DNA of 64,000 nucleotides from assembly GCF_019396345.1 (NCBI RefSeq), contig NZ_JAHKRM010000041.1, forward strand, positions 52,559-116,558. Direction: 5' to 3'. The notes beneath the pieces are model-generated. The model saw only the letters and a program-made list of their open reading frames with translations. It made no database searches and was not told where the DNA came from. Of the stretch, positions 16,014-24,486 are shown one piece after another. The position numbers and the translations under genes are program-made. Each line of letters opens with the position of its first letter. Within the stretch, counting starts at the first letter, position 1. The DNA comes from Nonomuraea guangzhouensis. GTDB taxonomy: Bacteria; Actinomycetota; Actinomycetes; Streptosporangiales; Streptosporangiaceae.

Positions 16014-18497
16014 ATGAGAAACGCGAGCCTGAATTGGCCGACGCGGGCGGCCGTGACGCTGCTGGTCGCCGCCCTGCTGGGCGTTCCCGGGGTGTCCAGC
16101 ACGGTCGCCGGGCCGGCCGTTTTCGCGTCGGCCGCCTACCCGTACCAGGATCCGACCCTGCCCGTGCCGACCCGGGTGGCCGACCTGATGGGCCGGATGT
16201 CGCTGGAGGAGAAGCTCGGCCAGATGACGCAGGCCGAGCGCGGCTCGGTCAGCGCCGCCGACGTCACGACGTACCGGCTCGGCTCGGTGCTGTCGGGCGG
16301 CGGCTCCGGGCCGTCCCCGAACACGGCCGCGTCTTGGGCGGACATGTACGACAATTTCCAGAACGCGGCCCTGGCCACGCCGCTGGGCATCCCCCTCCTT
16401 TACGGCGTCGACGCCGTACACGGCCACAACAACGTCGTCGGCGCCACGATCTTCCCGCACAACATCGGGCTCGGCGCGACCCGGGACCCCGCGCTGGCGC
16501 AGCGGGTCGGCCGGGCCGTGGCCGAGGAGGTCTCCGGCACCGGCGTGGACTGGGATTTCGCGCCCTGCCTGTGCGTGGCACGCAACGACCGGTGGGGCCG
16601 CACGTACGAGTCCTTCGGCGAGACGCCCGAGCTGGCCTCGTCCATGGCCACGATCGTGACCGGCCTGCAGGGCGCCGTGCTGAACGGCCCGGCCTCCGTA
16701 CTGGCCACGGCCAAGCACTACCTCGGCGACGGCGGCACCACGGGCGGCGTGGACCAGGGCGACACCCAGCTGTCCGAGGCCGACCTGCGGGCGATCCACC
16801 TGCCACCGTTCAGGGCCGCGGTGGAGCGCGGGGTGGGCTCGGTGATGATCTCGTTCAGCAGCTGGAACGGCGCCAAGCTGCACGGGCACCAGTACCTGAT
16901 CACCACCGTGCTCAAGGGCGAGCTGGGCTTCTCCGGCCTCGTGGTCTCCGACTGGGACGGCATCGACCAGATCGACGGCGCCGCCGGCACCTCCGCGCTC
17001 GACGTGCGCACGGCCGTGAACGCCGGCATCGACATGGTGATGGTGCCCACGGCCTGGCGGCGGTTCATCGACCTGCTACGGGCCGAGGTGCAGGCGGGCC
17101 GGGTGACCACGGCCCGGGTCGACGACGCGGTCCGGCGCGTCCTGACGAAGAAGTTCGAGCTCGGCCTGTTCGAGAAACCGCTGACCGACCGGTCCTACAC
17201 CGCGACCGTCGGCAGCTCGGCGCACCGCGCCCTGGCCCGCGAGGCGGTGGCCAAGTCGCAGGTCGTGCTGAAGAACGCCGGGAACATCCTGCCGCTCGCC
17301 CGGGGTGGCAAGATCTTCGTGGCGGGCAAGAGCGCGGACGACATCGGCAATCAGAGCGGCGGCTGGACGATCTCCTGGCAGGGCTCGTCCGGCGCCATCA
17401 CCCCCGGCACCACCATCCTGCAGGGCATCAGGAACACCGCCGGCTCGGCCACGACCGTCACCTACAGCCGCGACGGCAGCGGCATCGACGGCTCCTATCG
17501 CGTGGCGATCGCCGTGGTCGGCGAAACGCCGTACGCCGAGGGCCAGGGTGACCGCCCAGGCGGCCTGGGCCTGGACACCACCGACCTGAACACCATCGCC
17601 ACCCTGCGCGCGGCCGGGGTGCCCGTCGTGGTCGTGCTGGTCTCGGGGCGCCCCCTCGACATCGCGGCCCAGCTGCCCGGCTGGAACGCCCTGATGGCCG
17701 CCTGGCTGCCGGGCACCGAGGGCCAGGGCGTGGCCGATGTGCTGTTCGGCACGGTACAGCCCACCGGCAAGCTGCCCATGACCTGGATGAGCAGCGCCTC
17801 CCAGCAGCCGATCAACGCGGGCGACGGCAAGACACCGCTGTTTCCGTACGGCTCCGGCCTGACGTACGGGCAGTCGCAGGACGACACCAGCCCGCCCACC
17901 GCGCCCGGCACGCCGGTCGCGTCCGAGACCACCTCCTCGTCCACGAGCCTGTCGTGGTCCGCCTCGTCCGACAACGTGGGCGTGACCGGCTACGACGTGG
18001 TCCGCGTGCAGCCGGCGGGCGAGACGACGGTGGCCACGGCCACGACCGCCACGGCCACCGTCACCGGCCTGGCCGCGAATACGTCCTACACCTTCGCCGT
18101 CTACGCCAAGGACGCCGCCGGCAACCGCTCGCCGCGCTCGGGGACGGTCACCGTGACCACGCGCGCCGACGGCGGGACGGGCGGCTGCTCGGTCACCGCG
18201 ACGGTGCAGAGCCAGTGGAGCACCGGGTACGTCATCCAGGTGGCGGTGACCAACACCGGCACGAGCGCCGCGAACGGCTGGGGCGTCACCTTCACCCTGC
18301 CGTCCGGCCATCAGATCACCGGGTCGTGGAACGTCTCCCTCACGGTAAGCGGCCAGGCCGCCACGGCGGGCAACGCCGCGCACAACGGGACGCTCGCGCC
18401 CGGCGCGAGCACCTCCTTCGGCTTCCAGGCCAGTCGGCCGGCCGGCGACACCCGCCTGCCATCCGGCTACGCCTGCGCGTGGAGAACCGGACCTTGA
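16014..18497 (+). CDS. Secreted GH3 beta-glucosidase with Fn3 and CBM2 modules
   Basis: An 827-residue multidomain enzyme. The signal peptide runs to about residue 40. The GH3 N-terminal barrel carries the nucleophile D313 in VVSDWDG and the KH motif at 234-235 (AKHYLGDGG). The GH3 C-terminal alpha/beta sandwich extends to about residue 620. A fibronectin type III module follows (from TAPGTPVAS, through DNVGVTGYDVV), and a CBM2 ends the protein (CSVTATVQSQWSTGYVIQVA, two cysteines, conserved Trp). It should hydrolyse beta-glucans or cello-oligosaccharides while bound to cellulose. I preferred the ATG at 16014 over an in-frame TTG that overlaps the operator. Confidence 0.95.
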   Translation: MRNASLNWPTRAAVTLLVAALLGVPGVSSTVAGPAVFASAAYPYQDPTLPVPTRVADLMGRMSLEEKLGQMTQAERGSVSAADVTTYRLGSVLSGGGSGPSPNTAASWADMYDNFQNAALATPLGIPLLYGVDAVHGHNNVVGATIFPHNIGLGATRDPALAQRVGRAVAEEVSGTGVDWDFAPCLCVARNDRWGRTYESFGETPELASSMATIVTGLQGAVLNGPASVLATAKHYLGDGGTTGGVDQGDTQLSEADLRAIHLPPFRAAVERGVGSVMISFSSWNGAKLHGHQYLITTVLKGELGFSGLVVSDWDGIDQIDGAAGTSALDVRTAVNAGIDMVMVPTAWRRFIDLLRAEVQAGRVTTARVDDAVRRVLTKKFELGLFEKPLTDRSYTATVGSSAHRALAREAVAKSQVVLKNAGNILPLARGGKIFVAGKSADDIGNQSGGWTISWQGSSGAITPGTTILQGIRNTAGSATTVTYSRDGSGIDGSYRVAIAVVGETPYAEGQGDRPGGLGLDTTDLNTIATLRAAGVPVVVVLVSGRPLDIAAQLPGWNALMAAWLPGTEGQGVADVLFGTVQPTGKLPMTWMSSASQQPINAGDGKTPLFPYGSGLTYGQSQDDTSPPTAPGTPVASETTSSSTSLSWSASSDNVGVTGYDVVRVQPAGETTVATATTATATVTGLAANTSYTFAVYAKDAAGNRSPRSGTVTVTTRADGGTGGCSVTATVQSQWSTGYVIQVAVTNTGTSAANGWGVTFTLPSGHQITGSWNVSLTVSGQAATAGNAAHNGTLAPGASTSFGFQASRPAGDTRLPSGYACAWRTGP

Positions 18498-18641
18498 AAA
18501 TTACATCGTCGAAAGCGGCCGAACGCGCAGCTCGCGGGGCCGGAGCCGCGACAGGTGACGGATCAGCTCATTGTTGACGCGTCGAAAACTGCATAGGGTG
18601 CCGTTGACGATGATCTCGACAAATCGGTCAAGGAGCCCGCC

Positions 18642-19712
18642 ATGCGCGTGCGAACGACCCCGTCCCTGATCATGATTCTCTTAGCCGCCGTGGGGCTCGT
18701 GGTCACGATCCCCACCGCCGCGCAGGCGATCGGCGGCTTCGACTACTCCCGGGCGCAGGTGTCCACCACCGGCCTGCAGGTGCCGTGGGGGCTGGCCTTC
18801 CTGCCCGACGGCAGCGCGCTGGTCTCCGAGCGCGGCACCGCCAGGATTCTCCAAGTACGCCCGGGACAGACCCCGGTCCGGGTGGCCACCGTCAACGGGG
18901 TCTCCGCCTCCGGCGAGGGCGGGCTGCTCGGCATCGCCGTGTCGCCGACGTACGCCCAGGACCAGTGGGTCTACGCCTACTTCTCCACGAGCAGCGACAA
19001 CCGGCTGGTACGGTTCCGGCTGACCGCGCCGCAGACCCAGAACGTCCTCTTCTCCGGCGTGCCGCGGGCCTCCATCCACAACGGCGGCCGCATCGCCTTC
19101 GGCCCCGACGGCCAGCTGTACCTGTCCACCGGCGACGCCGGAAACACCGCCAACGCCCAGAACCTGAACACCCCGGCGGGCAAGATCCTGCGCATGACGC
19201 CGAGCGGCGGCGTCCCGACGGACAATCCCTTCGCCGGCTCCAGGGTGTACAGCTACGGCCACCGCAACGTGCAGGGCCTGGCCTGGGACGCGCAGGGCAG
19301 GATGTACGCCTCCGAGTTCGGCCAGAACACCCGGGACGAGGTCAACCGGATCGTCGCGGGCGGCAACTACGGCTGGCCCACCTGCGAGGGCGTCTGCGGC
19401 AACCCGTCCTTCCGCGACCCGATCGCCACGTGGTCGACGGCCGAGGCGTCGCCGAGCGGGCTCGCGTACGCCAACGGCACGCTGTTCGCCGGCGCCTTGG
19501 GCGGGACCCGGCTGTGGACCGTCCCGCTGACGAGCAGCGGCGGGGCCGGGACCCCGGTCGCCGAGCTGCGGGGCGCCTACGGGCGGCTGCGCGCGGTCGC
19601 GGTGGGGCCGGACGGATGGCTGTGGGTGACGACCAGCAACCGCGACGGGCGCGGCGCCCCGGTGGCCCAGGACGACCGCATCATCCGCATCCCGCCCACC
19701 GGCACCCCCTGA
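18642..19712 (+). CDS. Secreted PQQ-dependent sugar dehydrogenase (GSDH family)
   Basis: A 356-residue six-bladed beta-propeller of the soluble glucose/sorbosone dehydrogenase family. It has a signal peptide (MRVRTTPSLIMILLAAVGLV, ending AQA), then the family signatures VPWGLAFLPDG, EGGLLGIAVSP and YSYGHRNVQGLAWD, and NYGWPTCEGV with the loop around the active site. It would oxidise a sugar outside the cell and pass electrons to an acceptor. It follows the LPMO and GH3 genes, and related fungal PQQ dehydrogenases (AA12) feed electrons to LPMOs, so it may play that role here (inference). Leu14, inside the signal peptide, is encoded by TTA. Confidence 0.88.
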   Translation: MRVRTTPSLIMILLAAVGLVVTIPTAAQAIGGFDYSRAQVSTTGLQVPWGLAFLPDGSALVSERGTARILQVRPGQTPVRVATVNGVSASGEGGLLGIAVSPTYAQDQWVYAYFSTSSDNRLVRFRLTAPQTQNVLFSGVPRASIHNGGRIAFGPDGQLYLSTGDAGNTANAQNLNTPAGKILRMTPSGGVPTDNPFAGSRVYSYGHRNVQGLAWDAQGRMYASEFGQNTRDEVNRIVAGGNYGWPTCEGVCGNPSFRDPIATWSTAEASPSGLAYANGTLFAGALGGTRLWTVPLTSSGGAGTPVAELRGAYGRLRAVAVGPDGWLWVTTSNRDGRGAPVAQDDRIIRIPPTGTP

Positions 19713-19720
19713 CGAAGGGG

Positions 19721-19939
19721 TCAGTGGCCGGCGTGCTCGTGGGGCTTGGCCACCACCCAGGCCCGGGCGGAGCCCACCTGCCGCTCCAGGTCGGACAGGA
19801 GGGCGGCCAGGTTCTCGTGGTCCATGTACGCGGTCTGCTCGATGCTCGATCGGTGTGTCTCCACCTGCCCCGCCAGGCTGTTGATCTTGCTCAGGGTATC
19901 GTTGAGGTCCCGACTTTCCTGCTGACTCAGATCGCACAT
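19721..19939 (-). CDS. Small hypothetical protein with His-rich C-terminus
   Basis: A 72-residue mostly helical protein (SRDLNDTLSKINSLAGQVET; ALLSDLERQVGSARAW) ending in KPHEHAGH, a possible metal-binding tail. I do not recognise the family. An in-frame ATG 12 codons upstream is an alternative start, and neither start has a good ribosome site. It converges on the PQQ dehydrogenase gene 8 bp away and is divergent from the membrane protein gene that precedes copC, so a copper-related role is conceivable but unproven. Confidence 0.6.
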   Translation of the reverse strand: MCDLSQQESRDLNDTLSKINSLAGQVETHRSSIEQTAYMDHENLAALLSDLERQVGSARAWVVAKPHEHAGH

Positions 19940-20024
19940 GCCTTCACAGTAAAGAGTGTCCTTCAGGCCGTACATATGTCTGACAAGTAGGTTGTGCGTG
20001 TCCGAAGGCTGCGAGGATGGGCCT

Positions 20025-20618
20025 ATGCGCCTCGCCCGAGCCATCGTCTTCGCGGTGGTGTGTGCCGCCGTGACGGCGGCCGGGCATGCCTTCGCGGGCG
20101 GCGCGGCGGTCGCGCCCGGCGTCATGGTGACGGGCGGGTTCGGCGCGCTCGCCCTGGCATACGTCCTGAGCGGGCGTGAGCGCGGCCCCGAGGTGGTGCT
20201 CGGCGCCACGGTGGGGGCACAGGCAGCGCTGCACAAGCTGTTCGAGCTGACCGCGCCCGGCACCGGGCACGCGCATTTCGCCGTGGGCATGGCGCTGGTC
20301 CACCTGACGATCGCCGTGCTGACGGGCTGGTGGCTGCATCGGGGTGAGAGCGCGTTCTGGCTCATGCTGCGCCTGTCGGGGCGGCCCCGGCTCGCCCTGC
20401 CGCGGCCGTTCCGAGCGATTCCCGCGATCGACCCGGCTCCGTCACGGCCGGCGCCGGCTTGGCGGGCGCCGCTCAGGCCGTCGATCACGGGTCGGATCGC
20501 GACCGCGGAGCCACGGAGAGGGCCTCCCACGAGGGGAGACACCGCATCGCCAACAATGCTTCCCTCGTCATGGAGTTCACCTTGTCTACCTTTCTTCGCA
20601 GAACCCTCGTGGCGGTGA
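20025..20618 (+). CDS. Integral membrane protein upstream of copC
   Basis: A 197-residue protein with four or five hydrophobic helices in the first 120 residues (ARAIVFAVVCAAVTAAGHAF; GVMVTGGFGALALAYVLSG; HFAVGMALVHLTIAVLTGWW) and a Pro/Arg-rich low-complexity tail of about 75 residues. A GAGG ribosome site precedes the ATG. Genes of this kind accompany copper genes in actinomycetes, but the function is unknown. Its 3' end overlaps the CopC start by 49 bp, and the tail may be an artefact of a shifted stop. Probably one transcript with copC. Confidence 0.65.
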   Translation: MRLARAIVFAVVCAAVTAAGHAFAGGAAVAPGVMVTGGFGALALAYVLSGRERGPEVVLGATVGAQAALHKLFELTAPGTGHAHFAVGMALVHLTIAVLTGWWLHRGESAFWLMLRLSGRPRLALPRPFRAIPAIDPAPSRPAPAWRAPLRPSITGRIATAEPRRGPPTRGDTASPTMLPSSWSSPCLPFFAEPSWR

Positions 20619-21202
20619 TCGGGTGCGGGCTGTTCCTGGCCGTCACCGCGCCCGCCGCCCTCGCTCACGACAGTCTCAAGAGCAGTTCGCCCGCCAAGGG
20701 CGCCACCGTGTCCAGCGTGGAGACGATCGAGCTGGAGTACTCCTCTCGCATCCGCTTCCCGCTGGTGGTGCTGCGCACCGCCGCCGGGCAGATGATCAAG
20801 CTCGGCGAGCCGCAGGCCGACGGGCCCAAGGTGCGCACCGCCGTGCCCGGCCCGCTGGCGGGCGGCTCGTACGTCATCGCCTGGCGGGTCGTCTCGTCCG
20901 ACGGCCACCCGATCGAGGGCGAGATCCCCTTCACCGTGAAGGGGACCTCGTCCGGCACGACAGCGCCCGCGACGGCGGCTGCGGCCACGACCGCGCCCGC
21001 CGCCGCGGCGCAGACCTCCCGACCTGCCGCTGCGGCGCAGGGCGGGGGCGGCATCCCCGGCTGGCTCTGGGCCGGACTCGCTGCGCTGGTCGTGCTCGGT
21101 CTGGCGATCTGGCTGCTGTCCAGGCGGACGGGCGGCCCCGGCGAACCCGCCGGGCAGCCGGACGCACCGGTCGAGCAGCCGGGCGCTCCAACGGCGCCCT
21201 AG
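20570..21202 (+). CDS. copC: CopC-domain copper-binding protein, membrane anchored
   Basis: A 210-residue protein. The signal peptide ends ALA and the mature protein starts with His (HDSLKSSSPAKGATV), the N-terminal copper ligand of CopC/YobA proteins. The second conserved site is SDGHPIEGEIPFTV. An Ala/Thr-rich linker and a C-terminal transmembrane helix (GLAALVVLGLAIWLLSRR) anchor it with the domain outside. CopC binds Cu(II) and usually works with a CopD channel; no copD is adjacent. Its position next to a copper enzyme locus (LPMO) is notable. The start could also be the TTG four codons downstream. Confidence 0.9.
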   Translation: MEFTLSTFLRRTLVAVIGCGLFLAVTAPAALAHDSLKSSSPAKGATVSSVETIELEYSSRIRFPLVVLRTAAGQMIKLGEPQADGPKVRTAVPGPLAGGSYVIAWRVVSSDGHPIEGEIPFTVKGTSSGTTAPATAAAATTAPAAAAQTSRPAAAAQGGGGIPGWLWAGLAALVVLGLAIWLLSRRTGGPGEPAGQPDAPVEQPGAPTAP

Positions 21203-21207
21203 CGGCA

Positions 21208-22854
21208 TCAGGGCACCAGCCACCCCAGCACGGGCGTCGACTGCAGGAACACCAGCACGCACAGGATGAGCAGCAACACCGCGCTCCAGCCGATCACCCG
21301 GCGGAACAGGTTGCCCTCCTCCCCCACCAGGCCGACCGCGGCCGTGCCGATGGCCAGGTTCTGGGGCGAGATCATCTTGCCCATCACCCCGCCCGCGCTG
21401 TTGGCCGCGCCGAACAGCTCCGGCGGGATGTTCAGCTGGCCCGCCGCGGTGGTCTGGAGCTTGGCGAACAGCGCGTTGGCGCCGGCGTCCGTACCGGTGA
21501 TCGCGACGCCGAACCAGCCGACGACCGGTGACAGGAACGCGAAGAACGCGCCCGCGCCCGCCAGGAACAGGCCGAGCGTCTGGATCTGCCCCGAGAACTG
21601 CATGACGAAGGCCAGGGCGAAGACCGACAGGATGGTGACGATGGCCCAGCCGAACTGCCGGATCGTCGCCCCATAGGTGGCCAGCGCCGAGGCCGGGCTG
21701 ATCCGCAGCACCAGGAGCGTGAGCAGCCCAGAGACGAACAGCAGCGTCCCGGGGTGCGCGGCCCACGGCAGCTCGTAGACCACGGGCACCGCCTTGCCCG
21801 CCGGGTTCACCAGGTCGAGCCCGGGCCAGGCGGGCTTGACGGTGAAACCGGCGAGGAAGGTCTTGATCGCGGGGATCTGCGCGATGGAGAACAACGCGAT
21901 GATGATCGCGTACGGGGCGAAGGCCGTGAGCTTGTCTCCGGTGGTGTCGCCGCCGGGGCGGCCGTGGACGCGGACGAACGCGGGGTCGTCCACGGACCCG
22001 CCCGCGATCGGGGTGGGGCTCGGTGTGAACCCGACCGTCTCGGCCGGCTTCCAGATCTTGCCGAACGCGACCAGCACGATCGCCGAGACCAGGGCCGCCG
22101 CGATGTCCGTGAGCAGGTAGTTGACCTGCGACATCAGGATCTGCGTGGCGCCGAAGCTGATCCCGGCGACGAGCGCGGCGGGCCACGCCTGGCGCAGGCC
22201 GCGCCGCCCGTCGGCGACGTAGATCAGGATGAACGGCACGAGCAGCGCGATGAACGCGGTCTGGCGGCCCGCCATCGCGCCGAACGGCTCGGGCGGCAGT
22301 TCGGTGACGCTGCCCAGGATCGTGATCGGGTTGCCCATGCCGCCGAAGGCGACGGGCGCGGTGTTGGCGATGAGCGCGATGACCGCGGCGCGCATCGGCT
22401 CGAAGCCGAGCGCGATGAGCATGACCGCGCAGATGGCGATCGGCGAGCCACCGCCGGCCAGGGCCTCGATGAGCGCGCCGAAGGAGAACGCGATGACGAT
22501 CGCGGTGATCCGCTTGTCGTCGCTGATGCCCTGGAAGGCCCGGCGCAGTACGGCGAAGTGGCCGCTGCGCTCGGTCATCTTGTAGATCCAGATGGCGTTG
22601 AAGGTGATCCACAGGATCAGCAGCACCGCCCTGGCCGCGCCGTACACGGCGGAGTCGAGTGCCTGGGCGATCGGCATGCCGTACGCGAACGGCAGGACCG
22701 CGATCAGGAAGCCGACGACCAGGCCGGAGATGCCCGCCCAGTGCGCCTTCCACTTGAAGACGCCCAGCAGCACCAGCACCGCGAGCAGGGGCAGGGCGGC
22801 AAGGAGGGCGGACAGCCATAAGGAGCCGGTGGGGTTGAAGTTCTGCTGGTACAC
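21208..22854 (-). CDS. lldP: L-lactate permease family transporter (LctP/LldP)
   Basis: A 548-residue membrane protein with 12 or more helices and the LctP family blocks GGGSPIAICAVMLIALGFEP, ANTAPVAFGGMGNPI, GWFGVAITGTDAGANALF and GGVMGKMISPQNLAI. Family members import lactate, glycolate or related carboxylates by proton symport. It is divergent from kduI-kduD-iclR across 88 bp, so here it may carry a uronate-pathway carboxylate rather than lactate (inference). A stretch with PTPIAGGSVDDPAF in the central loop is an extra hydrophilic insertion. Confidence 0.92.
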   Translation of the reverse strand: MYQQNFNPTGSLWLSALLAALPLLAVLVLLGVFKWKAHWAGISGLVVGFLIAVLPFAYGMPIAQALDSAVYGAARAVLLILWITFNAIWIYKMTERSGHFAVLRRAFQGISDDKRITAIVIAFSFGALIEALAGGGSPIAICAVMLIALGFEPMRAAVIALIANTAPVAFGGMGNPITILGSVTELPPEPFGAMAGRQTAFIALLVPFILIYVADGRRGLRQAWPAALVAGISFGATQILMSQVNYLLTDIAAALVSAIVLVAFGKIWKPAETVGFTPSPTPIAGGSVDDPAFVRVHGRPGGDTTGDKLTAFAPYAIIIALFSIAQIPAIKTFLAGFTVKPAWPGLDLVNPAGKAVPVVYELPWAAHPGTLLFVSGLLTLLVLRISPASALATYGATIRQFGWAIVTILSVFALAFVMQFSGQIQTLGLFLAGAGAFFAFLSPVVGWFGVAITGTDAGANALFAKLQTTAAGQLNIPPELFGAANSAGGVMGKMISPQNLAIGTAAVGLVGEEGNLFRRVIGWSAVLLLILCVLVFLQSTPVLGWLVP

Positions 22855-22876
22855 CGTGCGCCTCCGAGGGTTAGGC

Positions 22877-22928
22877 GTTCCATTGGATAGAACAGTGTTC
22901 CGTGTCTAGGATCGTAGGACGCGGAACA
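22877..22928. promoter_or_regulatory. Candidate IclR-type control element between lldP and kduI
   Basis: It contains GTTCCATTGGATAGAAC (GTTC/GAAC ends) and then TGTTCC...GGAACA as an inverted repeat with 21 bp between arms, within the 88-bp divergent promoter region. Weak evidence, motif by eye only. Confidence 0.35.
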
Positions 22929-22942
22929 ACCGGAGGGAAGAG

Positions 22943-23749
22943 ATGGAAATACGGCATGCCACCGCACCCGACCAGATCCACCACTTCGGCACCGCGGAGC
23001 TCCGCGCCCGCCACCTCGTCGAGGGCCTGTTCGGGCCGGAGGTGGACGGCGTCTACACCCATCAGGACCGGATGGTCGTCGCCGGGGTGCGGCCGAGCGG
23101 GAAGGCGCGGCTGACGGCGTTCGACCCGCTGCGCTCGGAGCACTTCCTGGAGCGCCGCGAGCTGGGCGTGATCAACATCGGGGAGACGGGCACCGTGGAG
23201 GTCGACGGCGTGCCGTACGAGCTGGACCCCAAGGACTGCCTGTACGTCGGCCGGGGCGCGCGCGAGGTCACGTTCGAGCGCGGCACGTTCTACCTGGTCT
23301 CCGCCCCCGCGCACGAGACGTTCCCGACCACGCACGCGCGGCTGAAGGACGTGGATCCGGTACGGCTCGGCAGCGCCGGCGGCTCGAACGACCGGACCAT
23401 CTACAAGTACATCCACCTCGACGGCATCCGCAGCTGCCAGCTCGTCATGGGAGTGACCGTGCTGGAGCCGGGCAGCATGTGGAACACCATGCCGTGCCAC
23501 ACCCACGACCGCCGTACCGAGGTCTACCTGTACTTCGACCTGCCGCGCGAGGAGCGGGTCGTGCACCTGATGGGCCGCCCCGACGAGACCCGCAACCTGA
23601 TCGTGGCCAACGAGCAGGCGGTGATCTCGCCGAGCTGGTCGGTGCACTGCGGGTTCGGCACCCGCAGCTACGCGTTCGTGTGGGCGATGGCCGGGGAGAA
23701 CCAGGCGTTCGACGACATGGACCAGGTCGCGATCACCGAGATGCGGTGA
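22943..23749 (+). CDS. kduI: 5-dehydro-4-deoxy-D-glucuronate isomerase
   Basis: A 268-residue cupin-fold isomerase that converts 5-keto-4-deoxyuronate to 2,5-diketo-3-deoxygluconate in catabolism of pectin, alginate-like or glycosaminoglycan uronates. The zinc-binding region is MPCHTHDRRTEVYLYF, with a further family block VHCGFGTRSYAFVWAMAGEN near the C-terminus. Length matches the family and there is no signal peptide, so it is cytoplasmic. The start ATG follows GGAGGGAAGAG. The kduD stop-start gap is 3 nt, and the two should be one operon with iclR. Confidence 0.96.
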   Translation: MEIRHATAPDQIHHFGTAELRARHLVEGLFGPEVDGVYTHQDRMVVAGVRPSGKARLTAFDPLRSEHFLERRELGVINIGETGTVEVDGVPYELDPKDCLYVGRGAREVTFERGTFYLVSAPAHETFPTTHARLKDVDPVRLGSAGGSNDRTIYKYIHLDGIRSCQLVMGVTVLEPGSMWNTMPCHTHDRRTEVYLYFDLPREERVVHLMGRPDETRNLIVANEQAVISPSWSVHCGFGTRSYAFVWAMAGENQAFDDMDQVAITEMR

Positions 23750-23752
23750 CGG

Positions 23753-24484
23753 ATGGAGCTGTTCTCTTTGACCGGCCGCACGGCGCTGGTCACCGGGGCG
23801 CGCTCGGGAATCGGCCGGGCGATCGCGGTCGGCCTCGCGCGGGCCGGGGCCGACCTGATCCTGCACGGCCACCGCGACGACCTCGACGAGACCGAGCGCC
23901 AGGTGAAGCGACTCGGGAGCGACGTGGGCAAGCTCGTCCTCGATCTGGGCGACCCGGCCGCGATCAGGCCAGCGCTGGCGCCGGTCCTGGCCCGGCGCGA
24001 GGTGGACATCCTGGTCAACAACGCGGGCACGATCAGCCGGGGCTCGACCAGCCTGGACGACTGGCGCCGGGTGCTGGCCGTCAACCTGGACGCCGTGTAC
24101 GTGCTCAGCCAGGCGCTGCTGGAGCACGGCGCCACGAAGGTGATCTCGATCGCGTCGCTGCTGTCGTTCCAGGGCGGCATCAACGTGGCGTCCTACGCGG
24201 CGGCCAAGCACGCGGTGGCCGGGCTGACCAAGGCGCTGTCCAACGAGTGGGCGCCGCACGGCGCGCAGGTCAACGCCATCGCCCCCGGCTACATCGCCAC
24301 CGACAACACCACGGCCCTGCGGGAGGACGCGCGGCGCGAGCAGGAGATCAGGTCGCGGATCCCGGCCGGGCGCTGGGGCGACCCCGCGGACCTTGCGGGC
24401 GCGGCCGTCTTCCTCGCCTCGCGCGCCTCCGACTACGTCACGGGCCACGTGCTGGTCGTGGACGGCGGCTGGCTGGCCCGCTGA
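23753..24484 (+). CDS. kduD: 2-dehydro-3-deoxy-D-gluconate 5-dehydrogenase (SDR)
   Basis: A 243-residue classical short-chain dehydrogenase. The cofactor motif is TGARSGIG, NNAG is present, and the catalytic Ser-Tyr-Lys is in SIASLLSFQGG and SYAAAKHAV. It should reduce 2,5-diketo-3-deoxygluconate to KDG, the step after KduI, and it directly follows kduI. The C-terminal YVTGHVLVVDGGWLAR is typical of the KduD group. The following iclR gene starts 3 nt after its stop. Confidence 0.92.
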   Translation: MELFSLTGRTALVTGARSGIGRAIAVGLARAGADLILHGHRDDLDETERQVKRLGSDVGKLVLDLGDPAAIRPALAPVLARREVDILVNNAGTISRGSTSLDDWRRVLAVNLDAVYVLSQALLEHGATKVISIASLLSFQGGINVASYAAAKHAVAGLTKALSNEWAPHGAQVNAIAPGYIATDNTTALREDARREQEIRSRIPAGRWGDPADLAGAAVFLASRASDYVTGHVLVVDGGWLAR

Positions 24485-24486
24485 GT

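Noticed and set aside
19721..22819. Open frame of 1032 codons on the minus strand across copC and the permease
   Set aside because: It is an antisense shadow caused by high GC: the Arg/Gly/His-rich sequence has no fold, and it runs over three well-supported genes. Only its last 72 codons (19721-19939) look real.
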